64,000 nucleotides of DNA from Sulfobacillus thermosulfidooxidans (GCF_001280565.1 NZ_LGRO01000001.1:310001-374000), one strand, 5' to 3'. Shown: positions 42,295 through 51,413, counted from the first letter of the stretch. Translations and numbers: made by a program. Notes: generated by a model not told the origin, from the sequence alone.

Positions 42295-42555
42295 TTAGGC
42301 ACTCTGGTGTAAGAGGCGACGGGCTTTGTCAATCCGGTGCCAATCGTGCAAGACCGGATCGGCTTGTAAGTGACGTAAGCCTTGCTCTAATAATTGACGG
42401 GCCCGGCGTTCGGACAAGTTTAAGGTGTGGGCAATGCGGCGAATCGAATACGGGCGGCCATCGACCAATCCATAAGCAAGAGAAATGACGGGTAAAATGT
42501 CAGGTGGCAAGGTTTGTAACGCGGCGTATAACGAGTATTTGACAGTGTGCGACAT
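42295..42555 (-). CDS. Stand-alone sigma-70 region 4-like protein
   Basis: 86 aa from ATG 42555. LPPDILPVISLAYGLVDGRP, then YSIRRIAHTLNLSERRARQL, match sigma-70 region 4, including the helix-turn-helix that contacts the -35 element. There is no region 2, so it is not a full sigma factor; it could act as an activator or phage-type anti-sigma partner. Followed by a strong terminator. Confidence 0.7.
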   Translation of the reverse strand: MSHTVKYSLYAALQTLPPDILPVISLAYGLVDGRPYSIRRIAHTLNLSERRARQLLEQGLRHLQADPVLHDWHRIDKARRLLHQSA

Positions 42556-42670
42556 CGTGTGATCGACTCCTTTGTGTGAGATAAGAACACGTCTCACACA
42601 GCCCGGCGGGCTGACAGGTCAGGCCGCCGGGCACCATGAGGAGCCGTCACCGGGGCCTTGTCAGAGCCCC

Positions 42671-43120
42671 TTAATGAAGTAAGGGCGAGTCAACGAAGGG
42701 CAAAGCCGGTAACGCCACGAGGTCCGTGGGATGATTCAGCCACTGGACCCAATCGCGCCAGGTGTCCTGTTGCGCATCCGATAAGGATTGCGGGTCAAAA
42801 TGTAGAGCCAGTCGCACCCACGCGCCATCCGCAGACAATCGCAAAATTGTCGCGGGCCACTGCCAGCGTTGATGCGGGCTGTCGAGTTGGATCCAGCACG
42901 GATCGGGAACGCTCTGGGTTAAAGCCTGACGGGGAATCTGGATTTGCACGCCTTCCACCGACACATCTAAGGCCGTGCCCGATGCCACGATGGGAGGTCG
43001 GGCCAACCAGCGCCCGCGAGCCGGATCGGTCGCATACACGTGAGCAGACCAGTGGACCGCAAACCGGCGAGACCGGCGGCGTGCAATAGCTTTGGCAGCA
43101 CTGAGCAGATTCACCGTCAT
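42671..43120 (-). CDS. PilZ-domain c-di-GMP effector
   Basis: 149 aa. The Arg-rich start (RRRSRRFAVHW) and GTALDVSVEGVQIQIP give the RxxxR and (D/N)xSxxG motifs that bind cyclic di-GMP, followed by strands of a barrel. It may link c-di-GMP to the pilus or transfer functions encoded on the same strand. Its ATG directly follows the stop of the upstream gene. Confidence 0.85.
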   Translation of the reverse strand: MTVNLLSAAKAIARRRSRRFAVHWSAHVYATDPARGRWLARPPIVASGTALDVSVEGVQIQIPRQALTQSVPDPCWIQLDSPHQRWQWPATILRLSADGAWVRLALHFDPQSLSDAQQDTWRDWVQWLNHPTDLVALPALPFVDSPLLH

Positions 43121-43364
43121 TCAATACAGCGGCGGTTCAGACCAAGACGGTTGCGTCATGGTCGTCCATTGCTGCCAGTACAAGCCCTTAAACTGCCAGG
43201 TCATTAACACGCGCTCGGCGTGTAGCAAAAGAGAGAGCCAGGGCGTGTCACTATAGACGTGCAAAAAAATTGGGGCCGCGTGTGGCGATGCCGCCGGTGT
43301 GTGAGGCGTCTAGCGTGGAAAATTGCACAGTGGTGCCAATCGGATGAACAGCATACTCAGCCAT
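43121..43364 (-). CDS. Hypothetical gene split at a run of seven T
   Basis: From ATG 43364 (AAAGGAG upstream) the frame reads MAEYAVHPIGTTVQFSTLDA, then TGGIATRGPNFF before a stop. Loss of one T from the 7-T run (43263-43269, A on plus) continues it as PNFLHVYSDTPWLSLLLHAE to PSWSEPPLY, ending next to the PilZ gene. Either a fixed frameshift, an assembly error or transcript slippage. Confidence 0.5.
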
Positions 43365-43387
43365 TGCGTCATCTCCTTTGCATCAGA

Positions 43388-43690
43388 TTACAGGATTTCC
43401 GACAATCCCGAAGCCGGATGATGCCAAATGAGGGCCCCATTGGGTTCCGTGACACGAATCCGGCCACTCCACACTTGCCACCAATCGAACGATTCCCGGT
43501 AACGCGGGCCGTCAATGACAAAAAAATCGGGGGTACAGACTAACAGCGTACCGTGAACGGTTCGCGGCTTCGTGTCGGGGATCGTCACACGAATGGGCCG
43601 CCCCAGCCACCAACGAAAATACTCCGCTAAACGGGTTAATTGCTGGGCATCACAGCGCCAGGAGGGAGCACAAACGAGCAGGGTTGACAT
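43388..43690 (-). CDS. Hypothetical protein
   Basis: 100 aa from ATG 43690. Strand-rich: RPIRVTIPDTKPRTVHGTLL, VCTPDFFVIDG, WSGRIRVTEPNGALIWHHP, suggestive of a small beta-barrel. The ribosome binding site is weak. Sits between the PilZ unit and the EAL gene. Confidence 0.5.
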   Translation of the reverse strand: MSTLLVCAPSWRCDAQQLTRLAEYFRWWLGRPIRVTIPDTKPRTVHGTLLVCTPDFFVIDGPRYRESFDWWQVWSGRIRVTEPNGALIWHHPASGLSEIL

Positions 43691-43735
43691 ACGAATCACC
43701 ACATTTCGGAATAAGTGTGAGACGAAGCCGGCGGG

Positions 43736-44437
43736 TTATCCGCCGGCTAAAGCGGCGGGCGTATCGGGCCAAGGTTGGGGAAAGCCCCACAAGAAGCCTT
43801 GAAAGCCATCACATCCACAGGCACGGGCGATATCCCATTGAGCGGGCGTTTCAATGCCTTCGGCCACAACTTGTAAGCCCCGGTCATGACACCGGGCAAT
43901 AAAATCGGTCCACAGGGCTTGCGCCTCGGGGTGTAACACATCCATTTGCCAAATCCGGCGGTCGAGTTTCAGACCGGTTAACCCCGGATAGTGCGGAATA
44001 TGATACGGATCAGTCCAATCATCGAGCCAAATCGCCCCGCCGTAGTCATGCCACGTGATTAAACGCCGCCAGGTTGAGGCATCCCACGGCCATTGTTCGG
44101 TCACTTCCACGGCAATCCGGGCAGCAACCCGCGAGGACGGAGGATGAGTGAGCGGAGGCCATTGGGCGGTAATGGTTTGGGGCCACACATTGAGGTGCCA
44201 ATGCCCGTCATGCGATGTGGCCCAATCTTGCACATGATCCCAGACCCACTGATCTAAATAGGCGACAATGCGGGCATCAACCGTGGCGGCTAAGCGCCAC
44301 CACGTCAACGGCGAGATCGTCCAGTCTTGCTGAGCGGGCCGGACGCGCGACAAAATTTCGGCCAGGCTTTCCGGCGCTCCGCAAATGGGTTGCGCAACCA
44401 GAAAGAGCGGGCGGGTCCAAGCATCGAAAGAAATCAC
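43736..44437 (-). CDS. EAL-domain protein, partly degenerate
   Basis: 233 aa. LFLVAQPI where YQPI is normal; ARIAVEVTEQW for the ExTE element; IWLDDWTDPYHIP for the DDFGTG loop; LTGLKLDRRI; VVAEGIETPAQ; and CDGFQGFLWGFPQP near the end. The first Glu (EAL itself) is not evident, so phosphodiesterase activity is doubtful; a c-di-GMP-binding role is possible. It ends at an AGCCGGCGG/CCGCCGGCT hairpin. Confidence 0.75.
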   Translation of the reverse strand: MISFDAWTRPLFLVAQPICGAPESLAEILSRVRPAQQDWTISPLTWWRLAATVDARIVAYLDQWVWDHVQDWATSHDGHWHLNVWPQTITAQWPPLTHPPSSRVAARIAVEVTEQWPWDASTWRRLITWHDYGGAIWLDDWTDPYHIPHYPGLTGLKLDRRIWQMDVLHPEAQALWTDFIARCHDRGLQVVAEGIETPAQWDIARACGCDGFQGFLWGFPQPWPDTPAALAGG

Positions 44438-44490
44438 AAGAGCGCCTCCTTGCCCATATCGTCCTCTTGCCGGCGTTCAGGCCGGGGTCT

Positions 44491-44823
44491 TTACGGGAAA
44501 TCGCCCCAGCCCATATCCGCAAAGGCTTGTTTCATCGCATCCATCGCTTTTTGAGCCGTATCCTCATCGGGAGGCGACGGAGAAGGCACCGAGGTATCGG
44601 ATGCTGGCAAAGCGGCCAACGCGCCGGATGAAAGGGCGGCGTTCAGCTGATCGAGGCGCGAAACGACGTCGTGAAACCCGCCGGGAAGAAAATACCAACG
44701 CAACGCTTGGCGCAAAAGGGTTCCGCGTTGACCGACAGGAATTTGTTGAAGAAAGGCCAACAAATCCTGATCTTCCGAGTCGTGTAAACGAATCGTCAAT
44801 TTTTTAATGGAAGACGAAGCCAT
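44491..44823 (-). CDS. parR: ParR/StbB-like ribbon-helix-helix partition adaptor
   Basis: 110 aa. KKLTIRLHDSEDQDLLAFLQ, QRGTLLRQALRWYF is the ribbon-helix-helix DNA-binding half; the C-terminal part is acidic and Pro-rich, ending MGWGDFP, which may contact the actin filament. It lies directly after the ParM-like gene with repeats between them. ParR-type proteins bind the centromere and load it onto ParM filaments. Confidence 0.7.
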   Translation of the reverse strand: MASSSIKKLTIRLHDSEDQDLLAFLQQIPVGQRGTLLRQALRWYFLPGGFHDVVSRLDQLNAALSSGALAALPASDTSVPSPSPPDEDTAQKAMDAMKQAFADMGWGDFP

Positions 44824-44993
44824 GTGACGGCACCTTCCTTTCCTTATGCCGCAAGCCTTTGCGGGTGATTAACCCGCAAAAGTGCTGGCATCCTGAAAAT
44901 TACTCTTCAACAGACTTTTACAGTGTGACGGCACTTTCTAACAAAAAATGTACGGTAAGCCAGATGCCACAAGGCTTTGACGGTGCCGTCACT
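44824..44993. repeat. parC-like repeats GTGACGGCAC
   Basis: GTGACGGCAC occurs at 44824-44833 and 44925-44934, and as its reverse complement GTGCCGTCAC at 44983-44992, the last inside the near-palindrome TGACGGTGCCGTCA. The space between parM and parR is the expected place for a centromere or operator. Confidence 0.6.
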
Positions 44994-45941
44994 TTAGTGC
45001 GAAGCCACGCCGGATGACAGGGTTAACGCCATCAAATAGGCTTGCGCATTCGCCCATTGGGGATTATCGGGAATGTGGGCATCGGGTAAGGCAGCGGCAT
45101 AGGGAATGGCACCACCACCAACTAAGACTTTGCCCGCCAGTTTGTGCCACGTTTGGTCGAGTTTCTCAATCAACCGGTCACGCAATTGCCCTTGCAGATG
45201 CGCTAACGCCTTCTGCCGCAAGGGGTCGAGGTTCACCCGTTGGCCGTTGATATGGACGTTCGCCCGTTCTTCCACTTCGGCGGGCTGAAAGGGCAAATTC
45301 CACGTCTTGGTGAGCTCTTCGGCCACCCAGGCGTTGATCGCGTGCGTCCCCAGTTCCAAACTGCCCGCTTGATCGGGGTGAAACGAGAGGCTCCCGGTTG
45401 GCGTTTTGGTCACGACAATGTAATCGGAGGTGCGATACCCGATATCCACCACGAGATAGTCGCCGGCATCATACGACGATTGCGCGAGGAGGGTACTGGC
45501 GGCAGCCACGCCTTGGGGGAGAATTTTGGTGGTTTCGATCCAAACATGGGTGTGCGTGCCATCCGGGAGAACGATTTGCGCTTCGAGTCCCAACAGCGCG
45601 TCGGCAAAGGCTTTGCGCCCGCTACCGAACCACGAGAGCGGGAGACCAGCGGCTAAATCGACCGGGCCCATGGCGCCAATGGCGGCAGCGGCCACCAACA
45701 TGAGGTTTAAGGTTTCCGGGTCACTCGCCTTATCCCGGCTCCACCGGGGCACGGCATACGGGCGAGCAGGGTCACCGATGAGAAATTCTTCCCCGTTGAT
45801 TTGGGTGATCATCGGACGACGAGCCGCTTCACCTAATTCAACAAGAGGGGGAGCGGGAGCAATGAGGGCAGGAAACATCGTGCGTTGGGCATCGTTTAAC
45901 ACCTTAACATAGCCGTGGCCGACGTCGATGGCGATTTTCAT
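44994..45941 (-). CDS. parM: ParM/StbA-like actin for plasmid segregation
   Basis: 315 aa from ATG 45941 (AAGGAGG upstream). The actin-fold nucleotide motifs are KIAIDVGHGYVKVLN (phosphate 1), YLVVDIGYRTSDYIVV (phosphate 2), GSLELGTHAI and KVLVGGGAIPYA (adenosine). ATP-driven filaments push plasmid copies apart. Followed by the repeat region and the ParR-like gene. Upstream of it are six 22-bp iterons. Confidence 0.85.
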   Translation of the reverse strand: MKIAIDVGHGYVKVLNDAQRTMFPALIAPAPPLVELGEAARRPMITQINGEEFLIGDPARPYAVPRWSRDKASDPETLNLMLVAAAAIGAMGPVDLAAGLPLSWFGSGRKAFADALLGLEAQIVLPDGTHTHVWIETTKILPQGVAAASTLLAQSSYDAGDYLVVDIGYRTSDYIVVTKTPTGSLSFHPDQAGSLELGTHAINAWVAEELTKTWNLPFQPAEVEERANVHINGQRVNLDPLRQKALAHLQGQLRDRLIEKLDQTWHKLAGKVLVGGGAIPYAAALPDAHIPDNPQWANAQAYLMALTLSSGVASH

Positions 45942-46192
45942 AGAAACAACCTCCTTGAGGATTTTTGAACTTTTGTGAGTGCAGTTAAGTGGCAAAGTGC
46001 AGGATGAAAAACATATCACCTAATCTATCGAAAAATAAGCGACCAATCTCCTGAGACGTCATTCTATATAGGCAGGGATACAAGACAGAACCAAAACAAA
46101 CTACAAAAAATAAGCCTATATAATTACAAATTTGAGCATCGTCGGAAATACAGGACTCATAAGGGTTCTTGGTTTTTTGGAAAAGTTTTACT

Positions 46193-46324
46193 GTGAGAAT
46201 ATAAGAAGCGCAAACTAAGAATGTAAGCATTAGGACCTAAGAATATAAGGTAAGAAAACTAAGAATGTAAGCTACGCGAACTAAGAATTTAAGGCGGGCA
46301 AGCTAAGAACATAACACCCCCTTT
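46193..46324. repeat. Six tandem 22-bp iterons
   Basis: CTAAGAATGTAAGC-type units start at 46193 (degenerate), 46215, 46237, 46259, 46281 and 46303, an exact 22-bp period, about two helical turns. Such iterons bind a replication initiator or a partition protein. They lie 250 bp upstream of parM in AT-rich DNA, so this is the best candidate for the origin or centromere of the element. Confidence 0.8.
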
Positions 46325-46415
46325 ATTGCGGGAACATCCTGGGCACGATGAACTGGGCGAGACTCTAACGGATGACTTATTTGACTACTAAAAGCCCATG
46401 AAATTCAACAGGATT

Positions 46416-47291
46416 TTATTTCGGTTCATGATAAGCCGGCTGGCGAATCAAATTCCAAAAATTTTGCGGTTGGATTACGCGCTGGCCATTGCCACCGTAA
46501 ATCGTCCATTGGTGATTGATAACATAATCGAAAGGCCACATCCAAGCATAGCTGTGTTGATGGAATTGAAATGTATTCATCCACGTTTCCCAATGGATTT
46601 TCTGGGTGTTGGTTTCTGTAGGAATAAATAACACCTTCGGCGGTTCATTGCACCATGGAATATGACGCCAACCGCCTTGTAGGATTAAGCGGTCATATTG
46701 AGCAAACTTGTGTAACAAAGTTTCTTTGCGCCATGAACGTTCGACTTCAATGATCCACGGATGGTCATTCAGTCGAATGGCTGCATCGGGTTTGATATGC
46801 AAGGGATGACGGCTGGATATGATGAAATCTGTGATATGAAGATCCCAGGACGCCTCTAACCTCAAATCTTCGGCTTGTCGGGTAATTGTTAGAGCAACGG
46901 TATTGCGATCCAAATTGTGTTCAATAAAACGATTGGTGCGAATCCGTTCCGCAACCGGAACCCAATGGGGATGCATAAGGTTCCAGCCTTTTTCGTCATC
47001 ATATTGTAGTAACTCCGCTCCTCCAGGAGCTAAAGCAATAATGCGTGTGCGGCGGCCATGATAGGGCACCCACGCGGCTTGAATCAAGCCGCGTCCGCGC
47101 CAATGCCGTAAATTATGAAGGATGGTGGATCGCGGGGCCCCATACATCCAACCGGCTTGATCAATAGTTACATAGTCAACGAGGCTTAAATCCCAAAGAA
47201 AATTCATGGTATAGTCGTTGTAAGCCCGGCGACGTTTACGAGTGACCCTTACCGGTTCTGACCAGCGCATGAGATGGCGTACAGAATCCAT
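46416..47291 (-). CDS. Replication-relaxation family protein
   Basis: 291 aa. An N-terminal winged helix (LVDYVTIDQAGWMYGAPRST, then ILHNLRHWRGRGLIQAAWVP) is followed by a nuclease-like half with KPDAAIRLNDHPWIIEVERS. This fits the replication-relaxation family, which is linked to plasmid and ICE transfer. AAGGAGG precedes the ATG. It lies between the iterons and the coupling ATPase gene. Confidence 0.75.
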   Translation of the reverse strand: MDSVRHLMRWSEPVRVTRKRRRAYNDYTMNFLWDLSLVDYVTIDQAGWMYGAPRSTILHNLRHWRGRGLIQAAWVPYHGRRTRIIALAPGGAELLQYDDEKGWNLMHPHWVPVAERIRTNRFIEHNLDRNTVALTITRQAEDLRLEASWDLHITDFIISSRHPLHIKPDAAIRLNDHPWIIEVERSWRKETLLHKFAQYDRLILQGGWRHIPWCNEPPKVLFIPTETNTQKIHWETWMNTFQFHQHSYAWMWPFDYVINHQWTIYGGNGQRVIQPQNFWNLIRQPAYHEPK

Positions 47292-47312
47292 GGCAATCCT
47301 CCTTGTACAGTG

Positions 47313-50300
47313 TTAGGAATCAAGTAACCACGGCGTGTCATCCGCGACATTCTGATCGGCTGTGGATGAAGAAGACACGGCCTCTATAGGATGATCGGCA
47401 CCGTCAGGATTTTTTACCGCCGAAAACCAATCAGCATGATCCGCCAGCCATCCGGGAATTTGCACCATAAAGGCTGGACGTTCGGCCCCATGTTGTGTAA
47501 GCACCGCGGCTAATTCGCTGAGGGTGCATTGTTGATCCCGACAGATTTTTTCGACAACAGATTGAGATAATTGAAATCGTTGTGCCAGTTTTTGCACACT
47601 CCAATCGACGTTCGTGGTCTCTGCGGCCTGTGGTGAATCAACATGAGGCGAACCCGATGGAGGAGAATCGTCCATCGCAACAAGCGAAGGCGTAGATGGT
47701 GCCGATGTCTCGATGTTATCAGACGTTGAGGGAATCGAGACGTCAACATCCGGGACGGTCAAACACGCCGGCTGCTGCTGTAAATGATACGTGGCCCAGT
47801 CCTCATGCGCTTCCGCCCGCCAGTCAATGGTCTGCGCCACAAACGGCGATTGAACCGCGCCTTTGGCCTGCCACAAGCAAATGGCCGTGTAGTCCGGCAA
47901 CCGCATAATGTCGTCGGCCATGAACCGTTCCAAGGCTTGGGCTTCTTCTTGCAACGTAATGTTGTTAATGTAAATCGTCATCATTTGCTGCATCAGTTTG
48001 ATAGCTTCCGCCGGTTCAGGAATCCGGTGAATAATCCGGTTTTGGCAGAGGTTAATCACGCCCGCTTGCAGCGCCGGATCTTTGAGTTCGAGCAAGAACC
48101 GCGTGGCCAAGACTGTCTGAAACCCATAGGCCCGGCCCAAGGCCAGGTAATCGAGGAATTGCGGGGACAGATATTCTTGCGCTTCATCATAGAGCAGTTT
48201 GACCGGAATCCGGGTGGATTCGGCTTGCAGTCCTTGCCGCTGAATGGCGTGCCACAAGAGCTGGGTAATTAAAATCCCAAACAGCCGGACGTTGGACCGT
48301 CCGCCCATGCGAGCCATGTCGAGATTGACAATGACGACTTGCCGCTCACGAATCACCCGATCCCAGTCAATAAAGCGACGGCGTGTGCCATCGGGCATGA
48401 TGACGCCGAGCGCCGCTTGCAAGGTGGTATGCCGGAGCAATTCGTCCAGTTTGTTGCGCGGCGGCGCCACCGCTTCTTCCCAAAACCGGGGATTGTTCGC
48501 TTGAAGATTCGGTAACACCACCGTCCAAAACTCTTGCGTCTGAGGCGGACAGGCTGGGTTCTTTAAGGCTTGCGCTAACAGACCGACTCGGTAGCCTTCG
48601 TCTGTCAAAAATCGGTAGGCATCACGTAAAGTATAGGGATGATCCGGCGTCTGCGCGGCTAACAAGGCGGTAAACGTGTGTCCCAAAATTTCTCGCGACC
48701 GGGCGCCGACGGCACTGGCTCCAAAGATTTCTTGCAAGGTTTCCAAGAGTTCAGTGACGGCAGACGCGGCACTGGCCGTGGCATCCAGCGGCTGTAACGC
48801 CCACGGATTGGCGGGATCGGTGGGATCGAACCAAATCACCTGCCGGTTCGGCGGCACCAACCGCAAGGCGGCCTGCGCGGTATCTTTGCCAATATCGAAT
48901 AACACGACGGCTTCCCGTGGCGTTCCGTCCTCACGGGTTAAGCGCACCGCATTTTTGAACACGTTAATCAAGGACGTGGATTTGCCCGATCCTTGAATGC
49001 CTAAGAGCAAGAGATTCTTGATAAAATCTTCCGGGTAAAGGCCGACCCGATCCTGCCCTTCGGCGGTGACAATGACATGACGGGGATCGCGGCTTAACGT
49101 CCGGGGCGCGGGCATCCGCCGGGTCATGCTGCGATCGAGATCCGCGACGCGCAAGCGTCCGGTGGGTAAGGCAAAGAAGGCGGCACATTCCCCGGACCAG
49201 AGGGGATGGCCGCCGGCTAACGGCCAAATGCGGGGCACAGCTTGTTGCATCCAGGTGACCCATTTCTGCCGCCACACGATGACGTTATGTGGACGCAAGA
49301 CCGCCCAGCGGTTTTGCAGGCCCCACGCGGAAATAATCCGTTGGAGCACATCATACGTGGGCGCGCTGGCCCGAATTTCGGTCATCCACCGCCCGCGTCC
49401 CATTTGCTGTAAGGCCGTATCCGCCGCTTGTTGGAGCGCGACATTCTCTTCCCAGGTGGCATATTGGGCGGCGGTTTCGAGCCGTTTCATGGCCCGCCCG
49501 GTTCCAATGGGCACCCATACCACTTGCCAGACAAAATCCGGCAACGGACCTGCTTGCTTCCAGGCTTCGCGGGCCACGGCCTGCACCAGCACTTCGAGGG
49601 GTAAGGCCGAATATTGATCGACGAGATCGACCAGCCGAATGGCGGTGCGATAGCGGAAGCCCCACCGCACCACTTGATGGTCCGGGACGTGGATCGGATG
49701 GGGCCAGACCATAAACCGCACATTCTGGTAAGCATTTTGCCACGCGGCTAACACCCGATCCGTTAAGTTCGCCGGCGTGCCTAAGAGAATGTGCATGCGG
49801 TCATCAACGGTCTGGTCGCGGATAATCATTAAGGTCAGCGGCGGTGCGCTGACAAACAGCCGGTACACCCACCACGAGCCGACCCACCGGGACCGGGGCC
49901 ATAAGGCATCCCAGAGTTGGTCAAAGAGTTGGCGCATGGCATCCGGCGTCACCACATCGTTTTGGAACAGATGGACTTCGGTCCATTGCATCGTCGCAAT
50001 CCGGCGTTGGCGTAACAGAAAGCGGGTAATGAGGATGACGAGAAGGAGCGGACTGAATCCGAGAACGAGCCACCCGATGGCGGTGAGCAGGGCATGGATG
50101 GCCACCAAGACCCAAGTCGGATGCGGCGCAATGGTCACGCGTTGGCCGTGGCGATACAGCGTGACCGAATGCGTCAAAAAGGGAATGTGGGTCCATAAAC
50201 TCTGAATCCCGGACCACACTTGCTGACCGAACACGCGGGGGCCAAAAGTCCATAACCCGATGCCAACGAGCGTAAGACCGATAACGAGCCAAAATAAGGT

Positions 50301-50366
50301 CTCGCGGCGGGCACGTCCTCGGTATTCGGGGAGCGACGGGGGTTTGCCGTTATCATAGGGCGTCAT
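47313..50366 (-). CDS. VirD4/TraG-like conjugative ATPase (coupling protein)
   Basis: 1017 aa. Two N-terminal TM helices (about 22-45 and 84-118) anchor it. Walker A is GIQGSGKST at 456-464; Walker B is VKLLYDEAQEYL about 250 residues later, in a TraM-recognition-like domain. A Ser/Pro/Asp-rich C-terminal tail may bind substrate. GGAGGCG lies upstream and the ATG overlaps the VKOR gene end. It would pump plasmid DNA through a transfer channel. It may instead be a TcpA/FtsK-related transfer ATPase. Confidence 0.8.
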   Translation of the reverse strand: MTPYDNGKPPSLPEYRGRARRETLFWLVIGLTLVGIGLWTFGPRVFGQQVWSGIQSLWTHIPFLTHSVTLYRHGQRVTIAPHPTWVLVAIHALLTAIGWLVLGFSPLLLVILITRFLLRQRRIATMQWTEVHLFQNDVVTPDAMRQLFDQLWDALWPRSRWVGSWWVYRLFVSAPPLTLMIIRDQTVDDRMHILLGTPANLTDRVLAAWQNAYQNVRFMVWPHPIHVPDHQVVRWGFRYRTAIRLVDLVDQYSALPLEVLVQAVAREAWKQAGPLPDFVWQVVWVPIGTGRAMKRLETAAQYATWEENVALQQAADTALQQMGRGRWMTEIRASAPTYDVLQRIISAWGLQNRWAVLRPHNVIVWRQKWVTWMQQAVPRIWPLAGGHPLWSGECAAFFALPTGRLRVADLDRSMTRRMPAPRTLSRDPRHVIVTAEGQDRVGLYPEDFIKNLLLLGIQGSGKSTSLINVFKNAVRLTREDGTPREAVVLFDIGKDTAQAALRLVPPNRQVIWFDPTDPANPWALQPLDATASAASAVTELLETLQEIFGASAVGARSREILGHTFTALLAAQTPDHPYTLRDAYRFLTDEGYRVGLLAQALKNPACPPQTQEFWTVVLPNLQANNPRFWEEAVAPPRNKLDELLRHTTLQAALGVIMPDGTRRRFIDWDRVIRERQVVIVNLDMARMGGRSNVRLFGILITQLLWHAIQRQGLQAESTRIPVKLLYDEAQEYLSPQFLDYLALGRAYGFQTVLATRFLLELKDPALQAGVINLCQNRIIHRIPEPAEAIKLMQQMMTIYINNITLQEEAQALERFMADDIMRLPDYTAICLWQAKGAVQSPFVAQTIDWRAEAHEDWATYHLQQQPACLTVPDVDVSIPSTSDNIETSAPSTPSLVAMDDSPPSGSPHVDSPQAAETTNVDWSVQKLAQRFQLSQSVVEKICRDQQCTLSELAAVLTQHGAERPAFMVQIPGWLADHADWFSAVKNPDGADHPIEAVSSSSTADQNVADDTPWLLDS

Positions 50367-50763
50367 GCGTTATCGCCTCCTGAGAAGATGCGGAAATGGG
50401 ATGAAACCGTTGGGCTATCGTGAGGCCGATGACCGTAAGAATGCCGAGTTGGGCGCCTGTACACCATAAACAGAGGAGGTGTAGCGCCCATTCATGGCTC
50501 ACACCCCACACCACGCCGCCCAATCCTGTGCCAATCCATAGCCAAATGCTGGAAGAACGTACCGGCCAGAACCAGCCACTGACCGTCCAGCCCAAGCCCC
50601 ATAGAACGAGCGGAATACCGAGCCAGTGACTGCCGGCAGAATGCAGGACCGTATTGCATTGGATGGGTCCGGTGTCGGGACACGCGGCGGGTAAGGCGGT
50701 CGCATGAAGGATGGTGAGATAGGTTAAAATGGCAAAAGTCAGTAAAAGTATGACGTGACGCAC
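50353..50763 (-). CDS. VKOR-family thiol oxidase
   Basis: 136 aa from GTG 50763 (AAAGGAG upstream), four TM helices. The loop Cys pair CPDTGPIQC has the seven-residue spacing of VKOR, followed by VLHSAG and GIPLVLWGL; the active CLWC lies near the C-terminus. Bacterial VKOR reoxidises a DsbA-like thioredoxin using quinone and so forms disulfides outside the membrane. Useful here for the Cys-rich secreted and pilin-like proteins at 56-62 kb. Confidence 0.85.
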   Translation of the reverse strand: MRHVILLLTFAILTYLTILHATALPAACPDTGPIQCNTVLHSAGSHWLGIPLVLWGLGWTVSGWFWPVRSSSIWLWIGTGLGGVVWGVSHEWALHLLCLWCTGAQLGILTVIGLTIAQRFHPISASSQEAITHDAL

Positions 50764-50960
50764 CAGTGATCGCACTCCTTTGCCCAGGGTTGGGCGAGAT
50801 GTCGTTATAAAATCCTGACTATAAAGACAAGAAATTAGCCGGTTGCGTCGCAAAGACTGACCGTTTGGTGTGAGGATAGACCACAACCCCGGTGTTTGAA
50901 ATCTGACGGGATGGGGTGGGTCTTGCAGAGGAGCATGGAGAGTCCCGGAATCCGTAGCAT

Positions 50961-50993
50961 AAAAAAAGCCCGCCAAGGTCTATCTTGGCGGGC
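50961..50993 (-). terminator. Rho-independent terminator
   Basis: GCCCGCCAAG/CTTGGCGGGC followed on the minus strand by TTTTTTT; it ends the small genes upstream. Confidence 0.85.
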
Positions 50994-51024
50994 GGTTTGA
51001 TAACGTCAGGATTGTCCCAACGGC

Positions 51025-51129
51025 TTAGGGCACGTGAATGCCTTGGGTAATGACATGCCCCGCCAGCGGAATATAATGCGGCGGCATGAGGTGCAACATG
51101 AGCGGCACGAGCGCTTGTAGGAATTCCAT
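51025..51129 (-). CDS. 34-aa hydrophobic peptide
   Basis: MEFLQALVPLMLHLMPPHYI followed by PLAGHVITQGIHVP. AGGAGG lies 13 nt upstream. Similar in style to the next peptide (PxxPH and FP/VP turns). Unknown. Confidence 0.45.
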   Translation of the reverse strand: MEFLQALVPLMLHLMPPHYIPLAGHVITQGIHVP

Positions 51130-51178
51130 GATGATTGATAAGCCTCCTTGGCAAGAAGTGGTATTGTTCAGGTGTGCA

Positions 51179-51289
51179 TTACATCGGAATCATACGGAGA
51201 TGTCCCATAAGCTTAAAATACACGAGATAGGGAACGATCGGTGCTGGGAACTCCATGTGGTAAATGAGATGCGGAAAAATCGGCATCAT
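51179..51289 (-). CDS. 36-aa hydrophobic peptide
   Basis: MMPIFPHLIYHMEFPAPIVP followed by YLVYFKLMGHLRMIPM. AAAGGAGG lies 7-8 nt upstream of ATG 51289. Amphipathic or membrane-bound; one of a run of tiny genes. Confidence 0.5.
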   Translation of the reverse strand: MMPIFPHLIYHMEFPAPIVPYLVYFKLMGHLRMIPM

Positions 51290-51413
51290 GCGCGGTCCTC
51301 CTTTCATCGGGAAAAGTCTGAGTTATTTCACTGCAATGGCCCAGGCTTAAACCGATGAGGCCCGTACAAGGGCCACCGATTGGGGACCTCTTGTACGGGA
51401 TGAAGGGACTGGG

